From NCBI GenBank assembly GCA_045617625.1, contig JAZLJA010000032.1, positions 1 through 32,031 on the forward strand: a stretch of 32,031 nucleotides of DNA. Direction: 5' to 3'. The stretch's first letter is position 1. Each line of letters begins with the position of its first letter. The notes under the pieces are model-generated. The model searched no databases. It was not told the DNA's origin and saw only the letters and a program-made list of their open reading frames with translations. This document shows positions 15,123 through 22,815 of the stretch, piece by piece. Position numbers and translations under genes: made by a program. This DNA comes from Firm-04 sp045617625. Its GTDB lineage: Bacteria; Bacillota; Clostridia; Oscillospirales; Ruminococcaceae.

Positions 15123-17486
15123 GTGATAATCTCTGTCATTATTCCCCTTTGCTGCGGGCTGATCTCGGCTCTGCTGTGCATGGGGCTGCTCACAAAACAT
15201 CAGCCGAACCCACAATGGAATTCGCTTTCTCAAAAACAATCGTTTGTGGATTGTCTCAAACCGTTTTTGCCCGTCATGCTCATGGAATGGCTCGTATTTC
15301 TCGGCTGTGCAGCGGCGGTCTCGCTGTTCATGTTCACCGATAAGAACAAGCTGCCGCCCATGATTCTTGCAATCGCTGCGATTTTGCCATTTGCCGCCCG
15401 CCTGACAGCGATTTTTGTGCCGCATGAAAAGCTATCGCGTCTTGCACATACGGCAGCAGGCTCGATGCTGGTGCTGTTTGCACTGGAAACCTTTGTATGC
15501 AACTTCAAAAGCTTTTCAACGGGCAAAACCGATGTCACGGTTTCTCCCGAATCCATATCACTGGAAGCGGCTGTCGCACAGAATGACGATGGATTTATCG
15601 TATCCGGTCTTTCTGCACTCGTGATGAACGAACTGCCGCCCGATGCCCATGCACTGATCCTCGACCTTGAAACCACGCACACCGATGCCTCCCGCCGCTT
15701 CAAAATGACGCTTTCGATGAAAGATGACAACTACCACGCGGAATTCACGGGTGTGCGAAAGGAGTTTGTCTCCGGCTTCAACAAGGAATATATCCTGACA
15801 TTCACGCCTTACGGCAAGCTCGATTCGCTCCGCCTGATGTTTGACAACATCACCGAACCTGTGACGCTCCGCTCCATACGCGCTGTCAGTGCGGCACCAT
15901 TTCGTTTCTCGGCAGTCCGATTCTTCTGCCTGTTTGCGCTCGTGCTGTTCTGCGCATTTGTCCGCATCTACGAAATATACCGCCTGAAGATCTCCGACAA
16001 ATCCCCCACGAAAAAACTGATGCTCGATTTCATGACGATCCTCTGCGTTTTTTCCACGGTGTTCTTCATTTATCCCAAATTTGAAAGCAGCGAATATATC
16101 TTCGATTTTAACTATAGCGGTGCCGACCAGTACACGCAGGTGTTCAATGCGTGGATGCACGGCAGAACCGACCTGAATATCACCCCGTCCCCTGAACTGA
16201 AAGCACTCCCGAATCCCTACGACTACCCCTCGCGCATCGGAAACAACGTGGATTATTACTGGGATTTCGCTTATAAGGACGGCAAATATTACTCCTACTT
16301 CGGCGCTGCACCTGTGCTCACGTTCTATTTCCCGTTCTACTTCCTCTCATTCGGAAAGATCCCCACACAGGAGACCGTCAACTTCGTCTTCGGCACTTTG
16401 GCGATCCTGTTCCTTTGCCTGACCCTGCGTGCCGCTGCAAAAAAATTCCTGCCCGATGCAAACTTTCTGCTGTTTCTGCTGATGCTGCCTGTATCTGTCT
16501 GCACAACAGGCATCTACTATATGCTTTCATTCAGCGATAACTACTCGCTCCCCATGACAGCAGGGCTTTGTTATCTGTTTCTGTGTCTCTGGCTCGGCAT
16601 CACCGCCTGTGACACCAAACACCGCACCAAACGAAACATCTGCCTGTTTTTCAGCGGGCTTGCCCTTGCGTGCTGTGCAGGCTCCCGCCCGACAATGGCT
16701 GTGTGTGCCGCTCCGCTGATTCCGCTGTTCCTCGGCATTCTCACGCGCCGCGATGAAAAGCTCCGGCACCGCCTTGCCAATGCAGGCTTCTTTGCCGCAC
16801 CGCTGCTTGTCGGTGTCGGACTGATCCTCTTTTACAACAAACTGCGCTTCGGCTCGTTCCTCGATTTCGGCGCAGCATATCAGCTCACGGTCAGCAATGT
16901 CAGTGCAAACAAGCTCGACCTGCGGCAAATCCCCGGCATGATCTACGCGTACTTCCTGCAAACACCGCGCCCGATATCAACATTCCCCTACTTTGAACCC
17001 GAATTCTACGGAATGTTCAACCACGGCAAGTATTTCTATGAGCAGGAAAACATCGGCATCTTCACCTATCCGTTCATTCTGCTCGGTACGCTCTATCTGC
17101 CCTATGGGCTCTTGAAACGCAAATCGCCGGAACCTGCCACGGGAAAAATCGGAAAATTCACCGTGCTGCAAAAAAACGCGTTCCTGATTATATGCTTCGC
17201 GGCTGCCTTTGTCATTGCATGGGCGGATTTCTGCATGGGCGGCGTCATCAGACGCTACACATTCGACTGTCTGCCGCTGCTCACCATTGCTTCGACGATC
17301 ACCGTGCTGCGTGCCAATCAAAATGAAAAAGCCGACAAAGTCCGCTATTTCATCACCATCGGTGCGCTCGCGTGGACATTCACCTACTGCCTGCTGCTGG
17401 AACTTCAGCAGTTGGACGGCGGGCTTTCCATCAACAACCCGACACTCTTTGAATCAGTCGCCGGACTCTCACAGTTCTGGCGTTAA
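15123..17486 (+). CDS. Polytopic membrane protein, probable GT-C glycosyltransferase
   Basis: 787 aa with roughly a dozen hydrophobic helices. Two large outside loops stand out: about 130-255, which looks like a beta-domain, and 325-385. The latter begins SGADQYTQVFNAW and includes an acidic residue (D335) after a helix, as in the first loop of GT-C enzymes that use polyprenyl-phosphate sugars. The repeated aromatic motif DYYWDFAYKDGKYYSYFG also fits the GT39/PMT-like clan. The GTG start is supported by GGAGG six bases upstream. It is followed 15 bases later by an FAD enzyme and then GtrA, which favours transfer of a lipid-linked sugar outside the membrane. The acceptor is unknown. The family assignment is by features rather than by a close match. 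Confidence 0.72.
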   Translation: MIISVIIPLCCGLISALLCMGLLTKHQPNPQWNSLSQKQSFVDCLKPFLPVMLMEWLVFLGCAAAVSLFMFTDKNKLPPMILAIAAILPFAARLTAIFVPHEKLSRLAHTAAGSMLVLFALETFVCNFKSFSTGKTDVTVSPESISLEAAVAQNDDGFIVSGLSALVMNELPPDAHALILDLETTHTDASRRFKMTLSMKDDNYHAEFTGVRKEFVSGFNKEYILTFTPYGKLDSLRLMFDNITEPVTLRSIRAVSAAPFRFSAVRFFCLFALVLFCAFVRIYEIYRLKISDKSPTKKLMLDFMTILCVFSTVFFIYPKFESSEYIFDFNYSGADQYTQVFNAWMHGRTDLNITPSPELKALPNPYDYPSRIGNNVDYYWDFAYKDGKYYSYFGAAPVLTFYFPFYFLSFGKIPTQETVNFVFGTLAILFLCLTLRAAAKKFLPDANFLLFLLMLPVSVCTTGIYYMLSFSDNYSLPMTAGLCYLFLCLWLGITACDTKHRTKRNICLFFSGLALACCAGSRPTMAVCAAPLIPLFLGILTRRDEKLRHRLANAGFFAAPLLVGVGLILFYNKLRFGSFLDFGAAYQLTVSNVSANKLDLRQIPGMIYAYFLQTPRPISTFPYFEPEFYGMFNHGKYFYEQENIGIFTYPFILLGTLYLPYGLLKRKSPEPATGKIGKFTVLQKNAFLIICFAAAFVIAWADFCMGGVIRRYTFDCLPLLTIASTITVLRANQNEKADKVRYFITIGALAWTFTYCLLLELQQLDGGLSINNPTLFESVAGLSQFWR

Positions 17487-17501
17487 AGAAAGGACATACG
17501 T

Positions 17502-19055
17502 ATGAAAAAAGTCGTCATCATCGGCGCAGGTCCTGCGGGCTTGACCGCCGCCTATGAACTGCTCAAGGATGCAAACAGCGAATACGAAGTCGTCATTCTG
17601 GAAGAAACCGACCGCATCGGCGGCATTTCCCAGACCGTGCGCTACAACGGAAACCGCATGGACATCGGCGGACACAGATTCTTCTCAAAAGATGACCGTG
17701 TGATGGAATGGTGGCAGAATATGATGCCCAGACAGGGAAAGCCCTCGTTTGACGACATCAAACTCAAGCGCGAAAAGAAACTCGCCGCGGGCGGCCCCGA
17801 CCCCGAAACCACCGACCGCGTCATGCTTGTGCGTCAGCGCGTTTCCCGTATCTATTACAAGAAGAAGTTTTTCGACTACCCCATTTCCATGAAAATGTCC
17901 ACGATTCAGAACATGGGATTTGCCACCACAATGAAAGCAGGTTTCAGCTATATGAAATCCGCTGTTGCAAAGCTGCCCGAAACCTCTCTCGAAAACTTCT
18001 ACATCAACCGCTTCGGCAAAAAACTCTATTCCATGTTCTTTGAGGGCTACACCGAAAAACTCTGGGGCAGACATCCCCGTGAGATTTCCGCAGACTGGGG
18101 CGCACAGCGCGTCAAGGGACTTTCGATCCGTGCCGTGCTGAAAGATATGCTCACCAAAAAGAAGAAGAACACCGACTCCAAAGAAGTCGAAACCTCGCTG
18201 ATCGAAGAATTTTACTATCCGAAATTCGGTCCCGGTCAGCTTTGGGAAACCGTCGCGGACGAGGCAAAGGCACTCGGCGCGACGCTTCGCATGAATGCAA
18301 AGGTCGAGAAAATCAACACCGACGGCACAGGCAGAATCAACAGTATCACCCTTGCTGACGGTGAAACCATCGAGGGCGATATCTTCCTTTCGTCCATGCC
18401 GCTGAAAGACCTCGTTGCAGGCATGAATGATGTTCCTGCTGAAATCAGCAGCATCGCCGCAGGGCTGCCGTACCGCGATTTTGTCACGGTGGGATTGCTT
18501 GTCAACAAGCTGAACCTCAAAAACGAGACGGATATCCGCACACTCGGCAACATTGTCCCCGATTGCTGGATCTACGTGCAGGATGTCGGAGTCAAACTTG
18601 GACGCATCCAGATTTTCAACAACTGGTCGCCCTACATGGTCAAGGATGCCGAAAACACCGTCTGGATCGGACTGGAATACTTCTGCGCGGAGGGTGATTC
18701 CTTCTGGAATCTCTCGGAGGACGAATGCGTGAAGCTTGCCGTCGGGGAACTCGTCAAAATGGGTGTCATCAACGATGCCTCTGAGGTGCTCGATCACCAC
18801 AGAGAGAAAATCAAGAAAGCCTATCCCGCATATTTCGACACCTATGCACAGATCGACCAGCTTGTGGCGTATCTCAATCAGTTTGACAACCTCTACTGCA
18901 TCGGAAGAAACGGTCAGCACCGCTATAACAACATGGATCACTCGATGGCAACCGCCTTTGAAACCGCCGACAATATCAAGACAGGCAAAACCGACAAGAC
19001 AAACATCTGGAATGTCAACACCGAAAAGGACTATCACGAGGAGAAAAAACAATGA
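17502..19055 (+). CDS. FAD-dependent oxidoreductase, UDP-galactopyranose mutase/protoporphyrinogen oxidase-like
   Basis: 517 aa, cytoplasmic. The dinucleotide-binding Rossmann motif GAGPAG is at 8-13, with the acidic residue ending strand 2 near 34. RIGG (38-41) and DIGGHRFFSKDD (54-65) are FAD contacts of the amine-oxidase/mutase clan, and the C-terminal FAD signature is near YCIGRNGQHRYNNMDHSM. Such enzymes are often encoded beside polysaccharide genes. Here the gene is between a membrane glycosyltransferase and a GtrA protein, so action on a nucleotide- or lipid-linked sugar is more likely than heme synthesis. AAAGGAC is a modest ribosome site. It overlaps gtrA by four bases. The reaction is not proven by the sequence. 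Confidence 0.83.
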   Translation: MKKVVIIGAGPAGLTAAYELLKDANSEYEVVILEETDRIGGISQTVRYNGNRMDIGGHRFFSKDDRVMEWWQNMMPRQGKPSFDDIKLKREKKLAAGGPDPETTDRVMLVRQRVSRIYYKKKFFDYPISMKMSTIQNMGFATTMKAGFSYMKSAVAKLPETSLENFYINRFGKKLYSMFFEGYTEKLWGRHPREISADWGAQRVKGLSIRAVLKDMLTKKKKNTDSKEVETSLIEEFYYPKFGPGQLWETVADEAKALGATLRMNAKVEKINTDGTGRINSITLADGETIEGDIFLSSMPLKDLVAGMNDVPAEISSIAAGLPYRDFVTVGLLVNKLNLKNETDIRTLGNIVPDCWIYVQDVGVKLGRIQIFNNWSPYMVKDAENTVWIGLEYFCAEGDSFWNLSEDECVKLAVGELVKMGVINDASEVLDHHREKIKKAYPAYFDTYAQIDQLVAYLNQFDNLYCIGRNGQHRYNNMDHSMATAFETADNIKTGKTDKTNIWNVNTEKDYHEEKKQ

Positions 19056-19531
19056 GTGCCGCCGTTGATGAAATCAAGGAGATCCTGCGAAAAAAGCAAC
19101 TCGGCAGACTCTTTGCGGGAGATACGGAAAACACACTGATCCAGTTTTTCCGCTACTGCTTTGTCGGCGGGCTGGCAACCATCGTGGACTGGGGCGCATC
19201 GTTTCTGCTGTTTCATTTCCTGTTCCACGATTCTCATGCGGTCGCGGCGAACGTCATTTCGTTTGTGCTGGGGCTGGTCGTCAACTTCACCATCAGCAAA
19301 TTCTGGATCTTCAAGACCTCCAAAGTGGAAAATCAGCTTGTGGAATTTCTCGGATTTGCAGGCATCGGTCTGGTGGGATTGTTCATCACATGGGGCATCA
19401 CCAAAGGCTTTGAAGTCTGGCTTGCCGACACCACCGCCGCTTATCAGATCCTTGCAAAAATCGTTTCCACCGCGATCTCCTTCCTCTGGAATTTCTTCGC
19501 CCGCAAATATCTGCTCTACAACAAAAAATGA
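19052..19531 (+). CDS. GtrA-family membrane protein
   Basis: 159 aa with four predicted membrane helices beginning at about residue 33 (FFRYCFVGGLATIVDWGASFLLF), in the GtrA order: a charged first helix, FVLGLVVNFTISKFWIF, a third helix near 100-115, and a last helix ending SFLWNFFARKYLLY. The N-terminal 30 residues are cytoplasmic and charged. GtrA proteins are thought to flip polyprenyl-phosphate sugars across the membrane. Coupled translation with the FAD gene and the presence of a GT-C enzyme in the same operon fit that role. Confidence 0.92.
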   Translation: MSAAVDEIKEILRKKQLGRLFAGDTENTLIQFFRYCFVGGLATIVDWGASFLLFHFLFHDSHAVAANVISFVLGLVVNFTISKFWIFKTSKVENQLVEFLGFAGIGLVGLFITWGITKGFEVWLADTTAAYQILAKIVSTAISFLWNFFARKYLLYNKK

Positions 19532-19549
19532 GCTTCTGCCCATCATAAG

Positions 19550-19596
19550 AAAAGCCGAAAAGAGTGTGATTTCTTTCATCTCTTTTCGGCTTTTTT
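19550..19596. terminator. Terminator after gtrA
   Basis: AAAAGCCGAAAAGAG (19550-19564) and CTCTTTTCGGCTTTT (19580-19594) are perfect 15-bp arms with a T-run on the plus strand. A-richness on the left arm gives a T-run for the minus strand as well, so it may act both ways. Confidence 0.9.
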
Positions 19597-19616
19597 GTAT
19601 GCAGAGTACGTCAGTG

Positions 19617-19655
19617 AAAAAAAATCGCCCCCCGCCAACGATTGCTGACAGGGGG
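19617..19655 (-). terminator. Terminator of the secreted proline-rich gene
   Basis: On the minus strand, CCCCC pairs with GGGGG around an imperfect stem (19628-19655), followed by eight T (19617-19624). A second 9-bp hairpin, TCCTTATAA with TTATAAGGA (19657-19685), stands between it and the stop codon and may stabilise the message. Confidence 0.78.
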
Positions 19656-19733
19656 TTCCTTATAAATGAGTGGAGATTATAAGGACAAAGAAAATAATAG
19701 AAAGGGAAAACTAACACACATAGGGAAGAAAAA

Positions 19734-20747
19734 TTATGCTTCCTCGTCAGCAGCAACTTCTTCTTCAGCAGCTTCTTCCTCAGTTTCAGAGGTTTCTGCT
19801 TCAGCAGCTGCTTCGCGGAGATGAGGCGGAATCGGAGCTTCGCCGTCGGGCTTCACGGGAGCGACAGGAGGCTCAGCAGGTGCAGCAGGAGCAACGGGAG
19901 GCTCAGGCTTGACACCATCTGCAGGAGCAACAGGCGGAGTGGGCGGAACCGGCTTCTCACCGTTCTCATCGAGAACAGGAGCAACAGGAGGCTCCGGCTT
20001 CACATCGTCCTCTTTCTTCTCAGGAGCAGCGGGCTTTACCGGCTCTTTGAGGAATTCGTCGAGGAATTCAAACCAAGCGGTCTTTGCATCCTCATCAACG
20101 AAATCGTTGTTTTCAAAATCGAAGGTTGCCTTGACAACTTCTTTGATGCCCATCGGCTTCACAGGAGGCTCAGGCAGCTCAGCGGGAGCAACGGGAGGCT
20201 CCGGCTTTTCAGCATCGTCCTCAGCAACAGGGGGAACCGGCTTTTCAGCGTCGTCCTCAGCAACGGGAGGAACAGGGGGCTCCGGCTTCTCTGCATCATC
20301 TGCAGGAGCAGCGGGCTTCTTCGGTTCTGCAAGCAGATCGTTGTTGCAGAAATCGAACCAATCAGCCTTTGCAGCATCGTCAACGAAATCCTGTGCTTCG
20401 AGATCGAAATCGTTCTTGATCACGTTCTTCACATCGACAGGCTTCTTGGGAGCTTCCTTCTCCTCGGTTTTGATGGTTTCAGCAGTCTCTGCATCTTCGG
20501 AAGTTTCGCCCTCAGCAGCAGCTTCTTCAGCAGCTTCTTCGGTGATTTCTTCTTCGACAGTTTCTGCAGCTTCTGCGGAATCAGCCTCTGCATCTTCAGC
20601 AGCTTCTTCCTCAACAGTTGCAACAACTGCTGCGTCCTCGGCAGCTTCGTTCTCCTCAGACAGACCGTTAGCGAACGCATAAACGCCCGTAGTGCCTGCC
20701 AGCATTGCGATCGCTGCAATAGCGGACATAAGTCTCTTGCTTTTCAT
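19734..20747 (-). CDS. Secreted acidic proline-rich protein with duplicated domain
   Basis: 337 aa, no family recognised. The signal peptide is residues 1-24 (cleavage after VYA). Then comes a Glu/Ala-rich stretch (30-100), repeat A (about 103-147), a Pro/Glu/Lys-rich spacer with a 12-residue VAEDDAEKPxPP unit in tandem, repeat B (about 198-242), a second spacer of KPEPPVAP units, and an acidic tail. Repeats A and B share xxKxVxKxxFDxExxDFVDxxAKxxWFxF and end in EPxKPAAP. No sortase motif or membrane anchor is present at the C-terminus. The upstream ATG at 20765 would start inside the ribosome site region; the ATG at 20747 has AAGGAG nine bases before it. The promoter resembles a SigI element shared with the neighbouring sigI gene. 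A wall-spanning or matrix protein is a guess from composition. Confidence 0.8.
   Translation of the reverse strand: MKSKRLMSAIAAIAMLAGTTGVYAFANGLSEENEAAEDAAVVATVEEEAAEDAEADSAEAAETVEEEITEEAAEEAAAEGETSEDAETAETIKTEEKEAPKKPVDVKNVIKNDFDLEAQDFVDDAAKADWFDFCNNDLLAEPKKPAAPADDAEKPEPPVPPVAEDDAEKPVPPVAEDDAEKPEPPVAPAELPEPPVKPMGIKEVVKATFDFENNDFVDEDAKTAWFEFLDEFLKEPVKPAAPEKKEDDVKPEPPVAPVLDENGEKPVPPTPPVAPADGVKPEPPVAPAAPAEPPVAPVKPDGEAPIPPHLREAAAEAETSETEEEAAEEEVAADEEA
20193..20264 (-). repeat. Tandem 36-bp coding repeat
   Basis: Two adjacent 36-base units in the secreted proline-rich gene encode VAEDDAEKPVPP and VAEDDAEKPEPP. DNA identity between the units is high, which suggests recent duplication. Related KPEPPVAP-coding units occur on either side. 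Confidence 0.75.
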
Positions 20748-20861
20748 GGTTAAACGCTCCTTCACATAAATAAATATCGTTTACTCCGTTTAGAGTAAAA
20801 CCCTTTTTTCATGCCGCTTCCATGCGGTGACTTTCCTTTTCCTGACCGTCTGTTTATAGGA

Positions 20862-20889
20862 TACGGAGCGTTGATTCCAAAAGTGGGGT
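20862..20889 (-). promoter_or_regulatory. Putative SigI-type promoter of the secreted proline-rich gene
   Basis: On the minus strand, ACCCC (20885-20889), 17 nt, then TCCGTAT (20861-20867), whose CGTA (20862-20865) would be the -10. The same elements at the same spacing precede sigI. They resemble the ACCCC and CGAA/CGTA boxes of SigI promoters in Bacillus and cellulolytic clostridia. A weaker sigma-A alternative overlaps it: TTGGAA (20875-20880), 16 nt, TATAAA (20853-20858). The leader would be about 105 nt and includes an imperfect GTTTTACTC/GAGTAAAC hairpin near 20780-20800. Confidence 0.62.
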
Positions 20890-20914
20890 CTCATGAATAT
20901 TTTTTGGAAAAATT

Positions 20915-21973
20915 TTACGAGATTTGTGTTTCCGCCTCTGTAATATCATTCAAAATCGGCGTAGGTTCGTCGATTTCAGGTGCTATCGGAGGTGCAATAT
21001 TTATTTCATCTTCCGTCGGCAAAATTTCATGCAGCGGCGGATGCGGCAGCGGCTCAGGCTTTTCTGCGGGTTCTTCCGGCTTGACAGGCGGCTGCTCGGG
21101 GACGGGCGGCACAGGCGGAACAACTTCATCGCCCTCCCCGACTTTCGGAGGTGTTTTCCCGTCAGGTGCTTCGGGCGGTGTATTGCCGTCAGTTTTTGCA
21201 GGCGGTGCCGGCGGAGGTGTCTCGCCGTCTTTCGGTGTCGGGGGCTGCTGATAATCAGGCTGCGGTTTCTCGTCCACAGTCGGAAGTGTTGGTGTATCCT
21301 CGCCCTCGTGGATCGGCTTCACGGGTTCGGCGGGCGGCACGGGCGGATCGCCGGCATCGTTCTTCGGGTCAGGCTTGACAGGCGGCGCGATCGGCGGCTG
21401 CGGGACATCCTCCGTGCGGACATTGGGGGTAAGGTGCAGCTGCGCGATTCCCGTTTCCAGCTCGTTTTTCAGGCTGTCATATGATTTTTTGCTCTCTGCC
21501 TCAATGGAGACTTCCACGCTGTCGCCATCGGAGAGATAACCCTTTTGCTTTTCGATTTCCAGCAGTTCGTTGGCAACCGTGCGGTTATCCTTTCCCTTTG
21601 CGCTGTAATTTTCGAGAATTTCCGCAGCGGAATCGTTGGTGCTTTTCAGATACACCACCTCACCCTTCTGGTTGAGTCCCATACGGAATTCCGCCTCTGT
21701 CAGAATGGTGACAACAGACTCTGCTTTCAGATTCTTTGCGTAATACTGATATCCGCCTGCTGCAACCACAGCAAGGCATGCGGCGATTGCGGCAGTACGG
21801 CGCACGATGACCGAAATTTTCGGGGCTGATGTTTCCTCTGCCTCCTCCATGAGAATCGGGTCAGAAACCGTTTGGCCCACCTCGTAATGCAAATTCGCCG
21901 CCTTGCGGATATTCGATGCTTCATCCATTAAAACAGCGTATGCGGGATGGCATTCCATAACGATATACTTCAT
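20915..21973 (-). CDS. rsgI: RsgI-type anti-sigma factor with proline-rich ectodomain
   Basis: 352 aa transmembrane regulator that would hold SigI inactive. The cytoplasmic RsgI_N domain is residues 1-45 (MKYIVMECHPAYAVLMDE, then HYEVGQTV). A membrane helix spans about 58-78. The outside juxtamembrane domain (85-160) aligns in pattern with known RsgI proteins: GLNQKGEVVYLKSTND, KGKDNRTVANELL and KGYLSDGDSVEVSI. The autocleavage segment DINPSIEL is replaced by LTEAEFRM, so Asn-Pro is Glu-Ala (93-94). Residues 185-335 are a proline-rich rod with no recognised carbohydrate-binding domain. Of two adjacent ATG codons I chose the second (21973), six bases from GGAGG; the first overlaps the sigI stop. 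No terminator separates it from the secreted proline-rich gene downstream. Confidence 0.87.
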   Translation of the reverse strand: MKYIVMECHPAYAVLMDEASNIRKAANLHYEVGQTVSDPILMEEAEETSAPKISVIVRRTAAIAACLAVVAAGGYQYYAKNLKAESVVTILTEAEFRMGLNQKGEVVYLKSTNDSAAEILENYSAKGKDNRTVANELLEIEKQKGYLSDGDSVEVSIEAESKKSYDSLKNELETGIAQLHLTPNVRTEDVPQPPIAPPVKPDPKNDAGDPPVPPAEPVKPIHEGEDTPTLPTVDEKPQPDYQQPPTPKDGETPPPAPPAKTDGNTPPEAPDGKTPPKVGEGDEVVPPVPPVPEQPPVKPEEPAEKPEPLPHPPLHEILPTEDEINIAPPIAPEIDEPTPILNDITEAETQIS

Positions 21974-22695
21974 CATTCTCCTCCTCTCTGAAGCACTTCG
22001 GCAATATGTCCCCAAAGGATCTCATATTGATTCGTACAGATGAGCAAAACCGCCACAAGATATCGGCGGTGCCGTTCCAATGTTTTGCGCTCGACCTCTG
22101 CACCCGCCGCGATCTTCGCAAGCGGAACACGTTTCGTGCGCAAAAATTCATTCATGATCTCGGGATTGTTTCTGGCGTAATAAACCGCTTTTCTGCAAAT
22201 CTCCAATGTTCGCTGCTGATGCGGTGCATTTTCGGAGACATCCTGCATGGACACACCAAAATCCTGCATTTGCGCGGTCAGTTCTTCGATCTCCTGTTTT
22301 GTCGCCTCACGGGTTTCCTGTTCCGCGTAGTGATCCTGTTTATCCTCGATGGTGTCGATCAGTTCTGTCTCGCCCTCCTCCGCTGAGGAATCCAGTGAAA
22401 TGTGCCCTTTGTTTCGGCTTTCACGGCGATAGTTGTCGATCAGCCGATTTTTTATCTGGAGAGCCGCGAAATTCAAAAATGAACCGCGTGCCCTCGAATA
22501 TTTGCATATGGATTCGTAAAACGCAAACATGGCGATGCTTAATTCATCGTCATTCGGATTAGGGGGACGATTCAGAAATTTCGCGGTTTCGGATTTGATA
22601 AACGGCATATAAGCGGCGATAAATTCATCTGCGGCGCGGCTGTCCTTTCGGGCTTTTGCAACCTGCGCTGCAATCTTATGCGCTGCTGCATCCAT
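21973..22695 (-). CDS. sigI: RNA polymerase sigma factor, SigI family
   Basis: 240 aa alternative sigma factor. The region 2 part is at about 5-95: KIAAQVAKARKDSRAADEF, then DDELSIAMFAFYESICKYSRARGSFLNFAALQIKNRLIDNYRRESR read as consecutive motifs, which is the SigI signature. The C-terminal DNA-binding half (about 150-240) has the helix-turn-helix VPLAKIAAGAEVERKTLERH. Of two in-frame ATGs, 22695 has AAGGAGG seven bases upstream, while 22701 is only one base from it. It is immediately followed by rsgI, the standard sigI-rsgI arrangement. In Bacillus SigI answers heat and wall stress, and in cellulolytic clostridia it controls cellulosome genes on sensing polysaccharide. A SigI-like promoter lies in front of it. 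Confidence 0.9.
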   Translation of the reverse strand: MDAAAHKIAAQVAKARKDSRAADEFIAAYMPFIKSETAKFLNRPPNPNDDELSIAMFAFYESICKYSRARGSFLNFAALQIKNRLIDNYRRESRNKGHISLDSSAEEGETELIDTIEDKQDHYAEQETREATKQEIEELTAQMQDFGVSMQDVSENAPHQQRTLEICRKAVYYARNNPEIMNEFLRTKRVPLAKIAAGAEVERKTLERHRRYLVAVLLICTNQYEILWGHIAEVLQRGGE

Positions 22696-22721
22696 TTCCA
22701 TCCCTCCTTATTATAGTTATA

Positions 22722-22749
22722 TACGGAAGACATCCGAAAAAAACGGGGT
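22722..22749 (-). promoter_or_regulatory. Putative autoregulated SigI-type promoter of sigI-rsgI
   Basis: On the minus strand, ACCCC (22745-22749), 17 nt, then TCCGTAT (22721-22727) with -10 CGTA at 22722-22725. A start about seven bases on would give a leader of about 20 nt that still includes AAGGAGG. TATAAT at 22710-22715 lies too close to the ribosome site to be a useful -10. The T-rich stretch after ACCCC is shared with the second site at 20862-20889. Confidence 0.62.
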
Positions 22750-22766
22750 ATTTCCAAGAAAAACCG

Positions 22767-22806
22767 AAAAAACCAAAGCCACGCTGCTAATGCGCGGCGC
22801 GGCTTT
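22767..22806 (-). terminator. Terminator of the TIR-LRR gene
   Basis: On the minus strand, AAAGCCGCGC and GCGTGGCTTT (22797-22806 and 22775-22784) form a 10-bp stem with one G-T pair, and TTTTTT follows at 22767-22772. It lies just past the stop codon and shortly before the sigI promoter, so sigI is probably not read from the TIR-LRR promoter. Confidence 0.8.
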
Positions 22807-22815
22807 CGGCATGAT

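Noticed and set aside
17685..19052. 455-codon minus-strand frame opposite the FAD oxidoreductase
   Set aside because: Shadow of a conserved gene with clear FAD motifs. The antisense product has no recognisable domain and no ribosome site.
17502..19055. FAD enzyme as protoporphyrinogen oxidase
   Set aside because: No heme gene is nearby, and the operon partners point to polysaccharide work. Only the superfamily fold is shared.
19909..20682. Long plus-strand reading frame rich in Gly, Ser and Ala opposite the secreted proline-rich gene
   Set aside because: It is the antisense image of repetitive Pro/Glu/Ala codons. It has no ribosome site or promoter, while the minus-strand frame has a signal peptide, ribosome site and terminator.
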